From positions 1-45,803 of the forward strand of contig JANBPT010000308.1 in NCBI GenBank assembly GCA_027575765.1: a stretch of DNA of 45,803 bases, written 5' to 3'. The stretch comes from Tieghemiomyces parasiticus. Lineage: Eukaryota > Kickxellomycota > Dimargaritomycetes > Dimargaritales > Dimargaritaceae. A model generated the notes under the pieces. That model was not told the origin of the DNA. It was given only the letters and a program-made list of their open reading frames with translations, and made no database searches. Positions 34,778 through 43,881 of the stretch are shown piece by piece. Positions within the stretch are counted from its first letter, which is position 1, and each line of letters begins with the position of its first letter. The position numbers and the translations under genes are program-made.

Positions 34778-35958
34778 ATGGCTGACGGGAACGATTTCCT
34801 CTTCGATGAGGAGACTATTGATCTCTTCAAGGTGAGCCTATGCGGATTGCCGGTAGCAACTGCGGACTACGACGGGTCTACCATAAGGCCTGCGTAGCAG
34901 CTCGATATGCGCACTGGCAGCCTTATTCTGCTGGCTATTCGTATCTACTACTTAATCCATTTGTTTTACATCCTGCTCCTCGCTTCCCCTGTATCCAACC
35001 GTCAACCGAATAGGAACCCGAAAACTATTACCCGCCTGAGCCCGAGCCGGTGTTTGAAACCTTCGAACGTCACGACGAGAACATTGAGTCTGGTGGTAAG
35101 TACCCGGGAATGCTGTTCTACCAAAATATTGTTGGATGACCAGACCTCCCCCTATCATCATGCCTTGTTGTAGCTACTCCCGAGGGCTGACCTTTGACCT
35201 CTTCATTCACAACGAATACCAATCACCTACACCACCACCCAGATACCGTGAAAACCCTGACTGTCCGACTGCTCGGCCACCACCCGCTCTGGGGCCATCT
35301 CCTCTGGAACGCCGCCAAGGAGTTTTCCCATTTTATCGACCGACACCCGTCCCTCGTCCGCAACAAGGCCGTCCTTGAACTCGGCGCCGGTGCCGCCCTC
35401 CCGTCCTTGCTCGCGGGGCTCAACGGCGCACGACGGGTGGTGGTCACAGACTACCCTGAGGAGAGCCTCTTGGATAATATCCGGGGAAACGTTGAACGAA
35501 TATTACCTGAGGCCTATGTCGACAACCGCGTCCAGGTCCAGGGGTTCCTGTGGGGTACGGATCCTACCCCGTTGCTAGCAGCGATTCAACCGCCCCGTCA
35601 GTCGGTTGCCGCGGCGAGTGATGGCGATAGTATCGGTGGCGTGCCGGTTAAGTTTGATACCCTGATCCTGTGTGATCTCATCTTCAACCATTCTCAGCAC
35701 CGGGCGATGCTGCAGACCTGCCGGGCGTGCCTCTCGGATGACCCGGCCCACCCCGGCGAAGCCTACGTGTTCTTCACTCACCACCGCCCGCATTACATGC
35801 AGCAGGATCTGGCCTTCTTCACCTTGGCCGCATCTCCCGAGTTTGGGTTTAAGGTAGATAACTTCCGAAATATTAGTACGGTGCCCATGTTCGAGAAGGA
35901 TCCTGGGTCACCCACTGTACGTGGAACGGTGCACTGTTATCGACTTACTTGGGCCTAA
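34778..35958 (+). CDS. EFM7: Protein N-terminal and lysine methyltransferase, Efm7/Nnt1 type
   Basis: Three exons: 34778-34831, 35014-35095 and 35243-35958 (283 aa; yeast Efm7 about 260). Yeast Efm7 methylates the N-terminal glycine and Lys3 of elongation factor eEF1A in the cytosol using S-adenosylmethionine. The spliced start gives the family's acidic leader and EPENYYPPEPEPVFETF. LLGHHPLWGHLLWNA follows (about 55-69), then SAM-binding motif I VLELGAGAALPSL (about 89-101), the acidic loop VVTDYPEE with D115, and DLIFNHSQH (D190, N194-H198), the Methyltransf_16 hallmark of this subgroup. HHRP and the C-terminal FEKDPGSPTVRGTVHCYRLTW complete the fold. Both introns (182 and 147 nt) fit in phase. 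The symbol rests on motif resemblance, not on a search. Confidence 0.88.
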
Positions 35959-36442
35959 CGTTACCCCAATGGTCGGCGCTTAGTAGACAACTTTAGTAAA
36001 AGTCAAAAGGCGGACGCGGGAAAGCATGTTACACTACATGATCCAGGGTGGTAACTCATTGTAGCGGCTGAGAGAGCTGTGCACAGCAAAGAGGGGCAAG
36101 CGGCTGACTGGTGTAACTAGACTGTGATAGCGCAAAGAAAAGCCGCCAACAGGTTTAAGGTCAACGACGCCGTAGAAAGAAGTCTAAAAACTGACACCCC
36201 AGGTGAAATTGAAGATGGATATCAACGGGATACAACAACATAAGAGAGATAGATAGCGATTTATAACGGTACAGCTGAAATCAAGACAACCAACACGAAG
36301 TGAGAGAGAGAGAGAAAAGAAGAAGTAAGGGGCGGATAAGTAAACGATAAAAGCGAGGGTATTCGGGAAGAGGAGGCAATCAAACATGTCGAAGGGAAGT
36401 GCACATTCACACATAAGCACACATACACACACAGAGGACGGT
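35959..36442. other. Convergent intergenic region
   Basis: Lies between the 3' ends of the plus-strand methyltransferase and the minus-strand CCR4 gene. 36180-36440 is purine-rich on the plus strand (pyrimidine-rich on the CCR4 strand), with a (GA)n run at 36302-36315, consistent with the CCR4 3' region. No gene seen. Confidence 0.5.
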
Positions 36443-38767
36443 CTACTTTTTGAAAGACAGGGGTTTGCGGAACTGAGACGAGGATCCGCCACCACCGCCG
36501 CCGCTAGATTCGCCCGTAATTCGTTGGAATGCCATCGTCGAGCTGCTGCGCTGGTGAGCTGAGGATGAAGACGACGACGGAGGCAGACCGAACGACGAAC
36601 TCCGCCCCCCGCTACCGCCGTGGCCGCCGGCGGACGCCGATGACCCCGAGGCATTGGTGGAGGCAGTTGACGAGGGGGAGGGACGCCATTTGAACTCAGC
36701 CATCAGGCTGATGTGGTCCGACGGGTAATGGGCGTTGGGCAGGCCGACGATAGACTTCGCGTAGGCTGTATCGACAGCCCCCAGGAGACCCGTAGGGGTG
36801 AGCGTAGTGTTGGTGTAGTATATATAATCAATGACGTTACGGAAGGTCGGCGTGAAGTTGGTGAAGGGCAGTTCATTGACGGACGCGTAGGCCGACTTGA
36901 ACGGGAGGCCGTGTTGGAACCCGTCCGTCATGAACTTGCTGTAGGTGCACCGTGCCAGGTCGTCGTGGGACTTTTCCAGCGCTCCGCGAGTGATGTATTC
37001 CACCACTCCCGAGTCGGGCGTCGAGTTAAAGTCGCCGCACAGCACCGTGGTCAGGTAATGGCTGCTGCTTCCGCTGGCCCGGTGGTGGCCGCTGGATCCG
37101 TGAGCGCTGGTATCCCCAGCTTTGGGCACCGGACTGCCATACAGTTTGGTGAGCCGTTCCACTTCTTCCATCAGCATGGCCACCTGGACCACCTTGACGT
37201 CGGTAAATTCCGGGTCCCAGTGGATGTGGCTGTTGGCCACCAGAAGCCGGGTGTGTTTGGCCTTGTGCTCGAGCAGGGCGAACCCGGTGATGTTGTCCTT
37301 GGTCATGAACCGGTTGAATGCGTCGTCTGACTTCTCAAAGTCCTTGCGCTGCAGGGCAGCCTGTTGAAATTCAAGCACGTGCTTCTCGATCAGGTTGAAC
37401 TTGGTGGCCTTGTAAAAGATGGCGCATCCGTCTACACCTTTGCGCTCCTGGTCCGTCATGGTTCGCGCGCGCGATTTGGGCCAGAATGTGCCGGCGTAGC
37501 CACCACCCGACGACAGCTGGTCTCGGAAGAACTCTTCATACTGTGACGCCTCGACCTCCTGTAGGCACACCACGTCGGCGTTGAGCGCCTGGATCTCTTG
37601 GAGGATGAACTCTTTGCGGTACTCCCACGTGAGCACCCACGAAGGCACGTACCCATACATCTGTGGGGACGCGTACTTGCTGCTCAAAATGTTGTAACTG
37701 AGCACCGAAAGCATCTCGCAGCCGCTGCTGCCGGCGTCCTTGTCCAGGGTCACCCACTCGCGCATCCGGGGCTGCGGCGGGGCCGGGGCATTATCGCGCA
37801 GGAACGCGATGGCCGGGCCTGTGCCCTCCTTCTGGAGGATGGATTTTAGGGGGTCCTGCAGCGGGTTACCTTCGAGGCCTAGGGTCTCGAGGTTGTACAA
37901 GGTCCCCAGCTCGAAGGGCAGGTTGGCAATGGAGTTGTCGAACAGTAGAAGTTCCTTAAGGCGTGTGAGCATGCCCAACTCGGGCGGGACGCTAGTGAGC
38001 TGGTTCCCCGAGGCGTCCAGGACAGTGAGGGCAGTCAGATTCTGGATGGCCGCAGGGAGGTGGGCCAGGCGGTTGTGGTTGAGGTACACTTTGGTCAAAA
38101 AGTCGTACCGGAACAGTTCGGGGCTGACGCTGCGCAGGTCCATGCCACCCAAGTCGATGGCAGTCCATCCGGATCCTTGGCCATCGGTGCCGTTACCAGT
38201 GTCGCTGTACTGAGAGGAGCGTGAGGCTGCGAGAGCGGTGCGGGCGTGGAAGTGGGCGGACGCGGCCGACCGGGACTTTTGGTGCTGCGTGATAAGTTGT
38301 TGGTGCTGCGAGGAAAGCGGCACAGCGGCCACCGGAGGCAGGTTAGCAACAGGGTTGGAGGGATGCATTCCAGGCGACATGACGTTGGGGCCACCATGGC
38401 CAACACCCAACCCGTTGCCCATCGGACCACCGGGGGGCGTGCTTAGTAGGCCCCCGTTAGGCGTACCGGGGTTCCCAAACAGGCCGGTGGTCGAGTACGG
38501 TCCAGGGGTAGCGCTGCCTCCGTTGCCACTCATGGTTAGCGCACCGAGGCTACCCATTTGAGGCGGGAGCTTCTGGCCCATGCTGGCCTGCAGAGAGTAT
38601 CGAGGCATTACATTGGAGTAGAGGGGCGAGGCATTGTGCGACACGGCATAACCAAGAGACGAGGGCGACACGATGTTGTTACCCGGCGACGACACACGGG
38701 TAGGCGACCCGGGGGCCACGGACCCGTTGTGAGGGGAGGGGACCCCCGTATTGGGACCATAGTACAT
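36443..38767 (-). CDS. CCR4: CCR4 poly(A)-specific 3' exonuclease (Ccr4-Not deadenylase)
   Basis: Single exon, 774 aa. Ccr4 shortens mRNA poly(A) tails in the Ccr4-Not complex. Residues 1-195 are Pro/Gly/Ser/Asn-rich and disordered. Residues about 199-300 are leucine-rich repeats (LTKVYLNHNRLAHLP, LTVLDASGNQLTSVP, LKELLLFDNSIANLP, LETLGLEGNPL), the surface that binds Caf1/Pop2 in yeast. The endonuclease-exonuclease-phosphatase domain spans about 351-690: LSYNILSSKYAS, CLQEVEASQYEEFF with metal ligand E404, SHIHWDP, CGDFNSTPDSG with D579 and N581, and YPSDHISL with D684-H685. All catalytic residues are present. A Ser/Gly-rich tail of about 80 residues after the domain is unusual, because yeast Ccr4 stops shortly after it. 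The upstream region is pyrimidine-rich on the coding strand. Confidence 0.95.
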   Translation of the reverse strand: MYYGPNTGVPSPHNGSVAPGSPTRVSSPGNNIVSPSSLGYAVSHNASPLYSNVMPRYSLQASMGQKLPPQMGSLGALTMSGNGGSATPGPYSTTGLFGNPGTPNGGLLSTPPGGPMGNGLGVGHGGPNVMSPGMHPSNPVANLPPVAAVPLSSQHQQLITQHQKSRSAASAHFHARTALAASRSSQYSDTGNGTDGQGSGWTAIDLGGMDLRSVSPELFRYDFLTKVYLNHNRLAHLPAAIQNLTALTVLDASGNQLTSVPPELGMLTRLKELLLFDNSIANLPFELGTLYNLETLGLEGNPLQDPLKSILQKEGTGPAIAFLRDNAPAPPQPRMREWVTLDKDAGSSGCEMLSVLSYNILSSKYASPQMYGYVPSWVLTWEYRKEFILQEIQALNADVVCLQEVEASQYEEFFRDQLSSGGGYAGTFWPKSRARTMTDQERKGVDGCAIFYKATKFNLIEKHVLEFQQAALQRKDFEKSDDAFNRFMTKDNITGFALLEHKAKHTRLLVANSHIHWDPEFTDVKVVQVAMLMEEVERLTKLYGSPVPKAGDTSAHGSSGHHRASGSSSHYLTTVLCGDFNSTPDSGVVEYITRGALEKSHDDLARCTYSKFMTDGFQHGLPFKSAYASVNELPFTNFTPTFRNVIDYIYYTNTTLTPTGLLGAVDTAYAKSIVGLPNAHYPSDHISLMAEFKWRPSPSSTASTNASGSSASAGGHGGSGGRSSSFGLPPSSSSSSAHQRSSSTMAFQRITGESSGGGGGGSSSQFRKPLSFKK

Positions 38768-39525
38768 AGCGGCAGGGCTGGGGAACGGCCGGACCGGCGG
38801 CGGTGGACGGGTGAGACTAAGAGACAGGGCAGGGCTGGCGACCCGTTGAACGGAGAAGCAGGAGGGAATCGGGGGGACGAAGGGGGGAAGTAGCTACTAG
38901 AAGTGGCCAACGGCCGGAATCACGAGAATCGCACACGGGTACAACGATGTGCGAGAGGAATCGCGTCAGGGGAGGGCGATAGGCTATAAACAGGGGAACG
39001 CTGAGGTTATGGGGGTCCTATGTACGAGATGGGGATGCGCAGGGTAGAAAAGAGTATAGGGAATGTAAACAGCGATGCGATGTGGCCGAAAAAAGATGCG
39101 GCGGGAGAGGATGTGCAGGGCAGGAGAGGGCAGCTGCATGTACGCGCGGCGCGGATGTCAGGCGACCAGCCGACGGATGCCGTGGCTGGGCTGGATGGGC
39201 GATGCAGACAGTGATGGCGAAGGCAAGGGCTCCTTACCAACCACACTCTGGGGGTCGTACAGGGTTGGCGGGGAGGGGAAGCGGGTGGGACTTATGGGAA
39301 GAAGGCTAGAGGTGAGGAAGCCCGTTTGCTCACGCGACGAACGGGAGCTTGGCCATTGGTGCAGCGGTTATCCGGGCGCAAACAGAGGGCGGGTGAGCTT
39401 AAAGATGCCAGGTCTCCGTCGCAGGGTCAACGGGTGGATCTAGGCAGCGACCGGCTAGCCCATCCATTTCGACGGGGCTAGACCTCGATCGTCAAGTGTA
39501 GATTGATCGTAAATGTTTGATGTTA
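38768..39525. other. Promoter/leader region of CCR4
   Basis: Purine-rich on the plus strand, so pyrimidine-rich on the CCR4 strand, from 38768 to about 39330. This matches the C/T-rich leaders seen upstream of the plus-strand genes. Open frames here are products of that skew. No other gene seen. Confidence 0.5.
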
Positions 39526-40682
39526 CAGCTGGCGGCCTCAGATATCGGCGTTGTAGATGGCAGTTGAGTGCTTTTAAGGTGAAGAATCGAGCGGTATAAA
39601 CCAATTGAGGAACGGACCACTCGTCACCCTACAATTTGCACTTTTACCTCTTCAACATGCCGACTTCAGAAACTCCACCCTCCGGGCCGTCCAAATCTGC
39701 CAACCGTTATGTACAGGCCCTCGTTCATAATTTGTCTCCCAAGGGTTGCAAGGCGGGTTACATTTTAGCTGAAATGACCGCCACAGTCAACAGGAGGCTA
39801 ACACACCTTCGCATGGGTCACACCTCCCTTGGGGATAAGCCCCGAGCTGGTCGCCCCTCAGGCAACACTGGTGAGCTATATGGGGTTACAGCCCCGCAAC
39901 GGTTGGAGGTAGGCCTTTGGTTTTCTGCCAAACCACTAGCTCATGTCTGCCACACACACACCCTAATGTCATGCGTAATGTTCTGGGTAGGAACTAAGGG
40001 TTTCTAAGCGACTGTGCCCGCTGGATCCCCTACGGTCTCACTAAAAACCAATACCACCAGTGGCTACATTTCGCTGCCGATTCCCTGAAGAAATTAGAGG
40101 GGCTCAGTGGGTATTTGCTAGACTCCATTGCCCCAGGTGACGAGACTTCGGTGCGTCTCTGGGATCCGCTTTCCAGCTCTGATCGCCGGAGGGGATGTCT
40201 TAACGGTGGCCCTGTCCCAGCCCAGGTCCACCGGGGTCTTGTCACACACAGGGTTAAGCTGTCAGCCTGTTTTATCAGACGCGACCTGCTGCTCATAATC
40301 TTCAAGCCTCTCGCAAACCAAGGTCCCTACTGACCACTACACAAAACGCGGTTTAGAGCCCATTTTCCCAGCCTGAGAAAAGGCATGGGGAGGCCAGACC
40401 CATCACCTCCCCTGACTCTCCCATAATAGTGCACCGGCAAATTAGTGCTGCAGCCACATGTGCTAACATTTCTGGCACCAGAGTCAAACTTTTGCCAGTT
40501 TTGTCCTACATTCCCATGTAATTTTAACACGGCCAAGTACAGTTGCGCTCTAATATCCTGTTCCGGCCTTTACATTGGAAGCCCCGGTACAATATACAAA
40601 AACACTTTGCAAGCAACAAAGGCGCTCGAATCAAACTAGGTCCAAAATTAATCTAAACGCGACAGAATAGGCTACATGGCTG
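39526..40682 (+). mobile_element. Second, strongly diverged mariner remnant
   Basis: The inside aligns with the intact mariner: GCGGTATAAACCA in the leader, the transposase start, and a later block reading GYLLDSIAPGDETSVRLWDP. The ends are uncertain. A TACAGC at 39524-39529 and the inverted GCTGTA at 40679-40684 are the best candidates for terminal repeats, but only their outermost bases agree. It is more distant from the intact copy than the one at 28462, so it represents another subfamily or an older insertion. Confidence 0.6.
39657..40620 (+). pseudogene. Broken mariner-family transposase
   Basis: Starts at ATG 39657 with MPTSETPPSGPSKSANRYVQ, equivalent to the start of the intact transposase. 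The match continues through GCKAGYILAEM and PRAGRPSGNTGELYG, then loses frame near 40007. A second readable segment (about 40080-40330) keeps GDET around the first catalytic Asp and the DRRRG block. Frameshifts and stops separate the segments; the 3' third is barely recognisable. The end is approximate. Confidence 0.65.
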
Positions 40683-41874
40683 TAACAGGTGACAATTATG
40701 ATCAAGTTTTACGCGTACTATCCCGTCCATGCAGTCGTACCTAAACCCAAGCCAAGCATTGGCAAAGAATAGAAGTGTGTATTTTTGTATCTACGCGATT
40801 GTCCAGTATTTTTCAGCGTGAGACGCAGCTGATATGCCCCATGGATTACGCAAGAATGTGCTACCATGCCCATCACATAGGGCTGAGCGACGGGGATTAC
40901 TGTAATACACATAAATCGGGGTCTGGCATTCACTGGACAAGTATATCAGCGGGGAGGGTTTATTGGAGGAGTGGAAGGCCACCCAGAGGTAGGGGGTGCT
41001 ATGCAATGTCAAGAAAATATAAGACGGTAGTGACAAAACGGAGAAGGAGTCATGGAGGAGGGCTGGGGCCTTGGTTGGCACAGATTGCCTGGCAATTGCC
41101 ACGTTGTGGGCTGGTGAAGTGAGGGGGTGTGTCTCCAGTGGTTGCATGGAAGATCCTGCAACCTCTGGCAGATGGTGGCTTGGAAGTTCTGCGGTCCGAC
41201 GCACCCGCGGCATGGTAGTTGGTGGCCTGGTTTATGGGTGCCATAATTGCCCAATGCTTCTACTCGTACTTCATTCACGCCGCCCCCACCATGTCTGTTA
41301 CTATAGATAGCAATCCTGTCACACCAATATAAGAAAAAGGCGTGTTTGCCACTCCCACTCACTTTATCCCACTCTGAATTCTAACCAGTTTTCCTATCAT
41401 ATCGCTCACGTGCTCCCTGGTCAGGGCAAGTAGTATCATCGTTGTCATCACTTGTCTTTGCTCGTAACTTGCCCAATCTGACCTAATTGCACATCTAGAT
41501 GGGAGTCAAAAAAAGAACAGCGCCTGCTCCGCCGTTTAGTGGGGGGCCTATATTTCTAATCTACAATTGGCCTTAGAATCCACCTGTAGCAGAATTTTTA
41601 AGTCGTCCCCGGTGGCTATCCGCAAAGCATAGTGTTCAGCTTTCCACACCGTCCTACCTTGGGCCTTGTCAATGTCACCATCCATGTATATTATCCCCGT
41701 CACTCCAAAGCCTCAATAATCTCAACCTTGCGATTAGAAACGTGGCAGTTATTAATTTAAGGTTCATATATGAAATTAATTCGTACTTCACAGATTGTAT
41801 CTGGCAAGAGACATCCTAATGATGACGGATTAGCTGCCTCTCCCAGTTTAAGAAAAAAGTGAAATTAACGAAAC
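40683..41874. other. Spacer between mariner remnant and tRNA-Ser
   Basis: About 1.2 kb. Minus-strand open frames at 40791-41213 and 41009-41362 show no domain I recognise. The region immediately left of the tRNA contains its Pol III terminator. Composition becomes more AT-rich toward the tRNA. Confidence 0.5.
41853..41858 (-). terminator. Pol III terminator of tRNA-Ser
   Basis: Six A on the plus strand, read as TTTTTT on the tRNA strand, 16 nt after the mature tRNA 3' end. Runs of four or more T terminate RNA polymerase III. Confidence 0.8.
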
Positions 41875-41955
41875 GACAGCTGCAGGATTTGAACCTGCGC
41901 GGGAAGATCCCATATGATTTCTAGTCATACCCATTAACCACTCTGGCAAGCTGTC
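41875..41955 (-). tRNA. tRNA-Ser (anticodon AGA)
   Basis: 81 nt on the minus strand. The acceptor arms GACAGCT and AGCTGTC pair fully. The D arm reads CCAGAGTGGTTAATGG. The anticodon arm is TATGA-CTAGAAA-TCATA with anticodon AGA. A long serine-type variable arm (GGGATCTTCCC) follows, then the T arm CAGGT-TCAAATC-CTG. The layout matches yeast tRNA-Ser(AGA) closely. No intron. The D-arm and T-arm internal promoter boxes are intact, so the gene looks functional. An LTR begins 11 nt upstream of its 5' end. Confidence 0.95.
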
Positions 41956-41965
41956 ACTCATGTTT

Positions 41966-42442
41966 TGTGAAGCCGATCACGGCTTATGCCTTCGAGGAGC
42001 TGTAATAGGCCGCGCCTATACAACCATTGAGAATAACAAAAGAAAAGAGACCGGGCGACCTCTGGGAGAGGCCCGGAAGAGACGGGGGTCCAGTCAGGCC
42101 CTCCACCAATTAGCGTTAATCCTTTAGTATAGTCATAGTATAAAAGCCAGGCCCAAGTTTGCAACACAGGGCCCGGCAGCTTATTTTCTGATTCCTGTCC
42201 CATAGTGCCATCCGTTGGCACTATTCCGTTAGTAAAGTCTATTACCAATATTCTCTTAAGCTCACTTGTTGGTAACGTCTATAGATTTTATTTAAGGTTT
42301 TCTCCGTCAATAGTTAACCTATCAAACTTTGCGTTACAGATTTGGACAACCCTGGTCCGACTGTATATTCCTGAATTCTCCACTTTGTCTCGGAGGTTCT
42401 TTTGAGCGCGGGACCGACTTCCAGATATTGGCCCGCTTTACA
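41966..42442 (+). repeat. Left LTR (477 bp)
   Basis: Begins TGTGAAGCC and ends TTTACA (TG...CA). Contains a TATA box TATAAAA at 42139-42145, then an AACACAGGGCCCGGCAG block and ATTAGTAAAGTC-type U5 sequence. About 85% identical by eye to the copy at 44151-44628. Confidence 0.85.
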
Positions 42443-42447
42443 GTTTG

Positions 42448-42460
42448 TGGTGCCAACACC
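42448..42460 (+). promoter_or_regulatory. Putative primer-binding site
   Basis: TGGTGCCAACACC, 5 nt after the left LTR. TGG is complementary to a tRNA CCA end, and the next T implies an A discriminator base and an acceptor strand starting GCCAACA. It does not match the adjacent tRNA-Ser. The priming tRNA is not identified. Confidence 0.5.
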
Positions 42461-42586
42461 CACTTTGACTCTTGAAGGCATCTGACAGGCACATCAACAT
42501 GGGGAAAGCAAAAACAATGGGCAAGCCCTTGGCGGGGGAGACTAAGAATAAGGTTTAAGGTTATGCACCTTATGCAGGGGGATGTA

Positions 42587-42614
42587 CAGGTGCCTCCAAT
42601 TATTTTGAGAATTT
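42587..42614 (+). repeat. Mariner left terminal inverted repeat
   Basis: 28 bp starting CAGGTGCCTCC; inverted match to 43852-43879 with one mismatch at position 24. Confidence 0.95.
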
Positions 42615-42746
42615 TAAGCGGGAGGTCTCAGATCACAGTGTTTCAGATGAAACCTAAGAGAGTCAATGATGCTGAGTCGATTGGTATAAACCACTCCAGG
42701 ATTGAACCATTTGTGACTTCACAACTATCTTTTTTAACCATCCAAC

Positions 42747-43835
42747 ATGTCTACTTTTCTAACCCCCTCCCCCACTCCACCCAAGTTTACCAGGCGTGAT
42801 GTGCGGGTCCTCATTTATAATTATTATCTGGAGGGCTGCAAAGCAGATGATATTTTTAATGTTTTGACATCCAAGCTGGGCTCAGCCGCCCCTAGCCACT
42901 CCACCATCTACAGGTGGCTGGCTCGCTTTCGCACAGGCCACTGCTCTTTTGAAGCCAACCCTTATTCTGGCCGCCCATCAGATGACATTGGTGCATATTA
43001 TGGGGACATAATCCTGAGGCGGCTGGGGGAAGACCCTCGACTTACTGTTGAGCAGCTGGCCTGGGCCTGCCATACTTCCCCTAGTACCATGCGCAGAGTC
43101 CTGCGCAGGGACCTGGGGTTGCACAGCTATTTCAATTGCTGGATCCCCCACAACCTCACCGACGACCAGCACCACAAGCGGGTACGTTTTGCCACTGAGT
43201 TCCTGGAGAAATTTGATGGAGCCAGTGACTACCTGCTGGACTCCATTGTCACAGGTGACGAGACTTGGGTGTACCTTTATGATCCCCCTGCTGGCTCCAA
43301 TCGCCGGAGGTGGTGTCCTAAAAGTGGCCCTGTCCCAACTGAGACTCGCCAAGGTCGTACCACACCCAAGGTGATGTTGACCATTTATTTCACCAGGCGT
43401 GGCCTATTAAACCTGAGCGTCATGCCCCCAGGTGTCAAGGTCTCCGCCAAACTCTATGTAGAGTACGGGCTGAAACCCATGGTCCAGGCCTGGATGGAGG
43501 CACGTGGAAGTCTGGACCGTCACCCCCTGCGGCTTCACCATGATAATGCACCACCGCATTGTGCTGCAGCTACCCAGACCTACATTTCCGACTCTAAACT
43601 CAAACTTCTGCCAGCCCCTCCTTACAGTCCTGATCTTTCCCCCTGCGACTTCTGGCTGTTCAGGAATATCAAACAGCGGCTGAGGGGCAAGAACTTCAGC
43701 ACAGTGGAGGCGGTCGTGGACGCCTGGCGATTGCAGTTAGCCAGGCTCCAGCCAAGTGACTATAGAGCCTGTTTTGATAGATGGATAGAAAGGGCTCGCC
43801 GAGTGGTACAGAGTGGTGGCAGCTATATTGAATAA
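42747..43835 (+). CDS. Mariner-family transposase (DD34D)
   Basis: Single uninterrupted frame of 362 aa, normal for mariner (about 345). It catalyses cut-and-paste transposition into TA sites. Residues about 14-62 are the first helix-turn-helix (TRRDVRVLIYNYYLEGCKAD, STIYRWLARF). GRPS links to the second helix-turn-helix (RLTVEQLAWACHTSPSTMRRVL). The linker motif WIPHNL lies at 132-137. The catalytic triad is D171 (VTGDETW), D266 (HHDNAPPH) and D301 (YSPDLSPCDFWLF), with 94 and 34 residues between them. The signature YSPDLxPxD confirms mariner rather than Tc1. The stop codon overlaps an AATAAA. Two broken relatives are at 28737-29820 and 39657-40620, both in the same orientation. Confidence 0.95.
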   Translation: MSTFLTPSPTPPKFTRRDVRVLIYNYYLEGCKADDIFNVLTSKLGSAAPSHSTIYRWLARFRTGHCSFEANPYSGRPSDDIGAYYGDIILRRLGEDPRLTVEQLAWACHTSPSTMRRVLRRDLGLHSYFNCWIPHNLTDDQHHKRVRFATEFLEKFDGASDYLLDSIVTGDETWVYLYDPPAGSNRRRWCPKSGPVPTETRQGRTTPKVMLTIYFTRRGLLNLSVMPPGVKVSAKLYVEYGLKPMVQAWMEARGSLDRHPLRLHHDNAPPHCAAATQTYISDSKLKLLPAPPYSPDLSPCDFWLFRNIKQRLRGKNFSTVEAVVDAWRLQLARLQPSDYRACFDRWIERARRVVQSGGSYIE

Positions 43836-43851
43836 AACTAATTTGACTTAG

Positions 43852-43879
43852 AAATCCTCAAAATAATTGGAGGCACCTG
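43852..43879 (-). repeat. Mariner right terminal inverted repeat
   Basis: 28 bp ending GGAGGCACCTG; inverted partner of 42587-42614, followed by TA. Confidence 0.95.
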
Positions 43880-43881
43880 TA

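Larger units (their letters stand above)
42587..43879 (+). mobile_element. Intact mariner (DD34D) transposon
   Basis: 1293 bp flanked by TA at 42585-42586 and 43880-43881. Terminal inverted repeats of 28 bp (42587-42614 and 43852-43879) start CAGGTGCCTCC and differ at one position. Encodes a complete transposase at 42747-43835. Inserted between the two LTRs of the element at 41961-44633. Clean ends and an open frame indicate a recent and possibly still mobile copy. Confidence 0.95.

Noticed and set aside
36184..36654. 156-codon minus-strand frame overlapping the CCR4 C-terminus
   Set aside because: It reads the CCR4 Ser/Gly tail in another frame and continues into the 3' pyrimidine-rich region; no domain and no independent support.
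41009..41362. Minus-strand frame with CRGCVGPQNFQATIC, considered as a gag zinc knuckle
   Set aside because: Cys/His spacing does not fit CX2CX4HX4C, and no other retroelement protein is present next to it.
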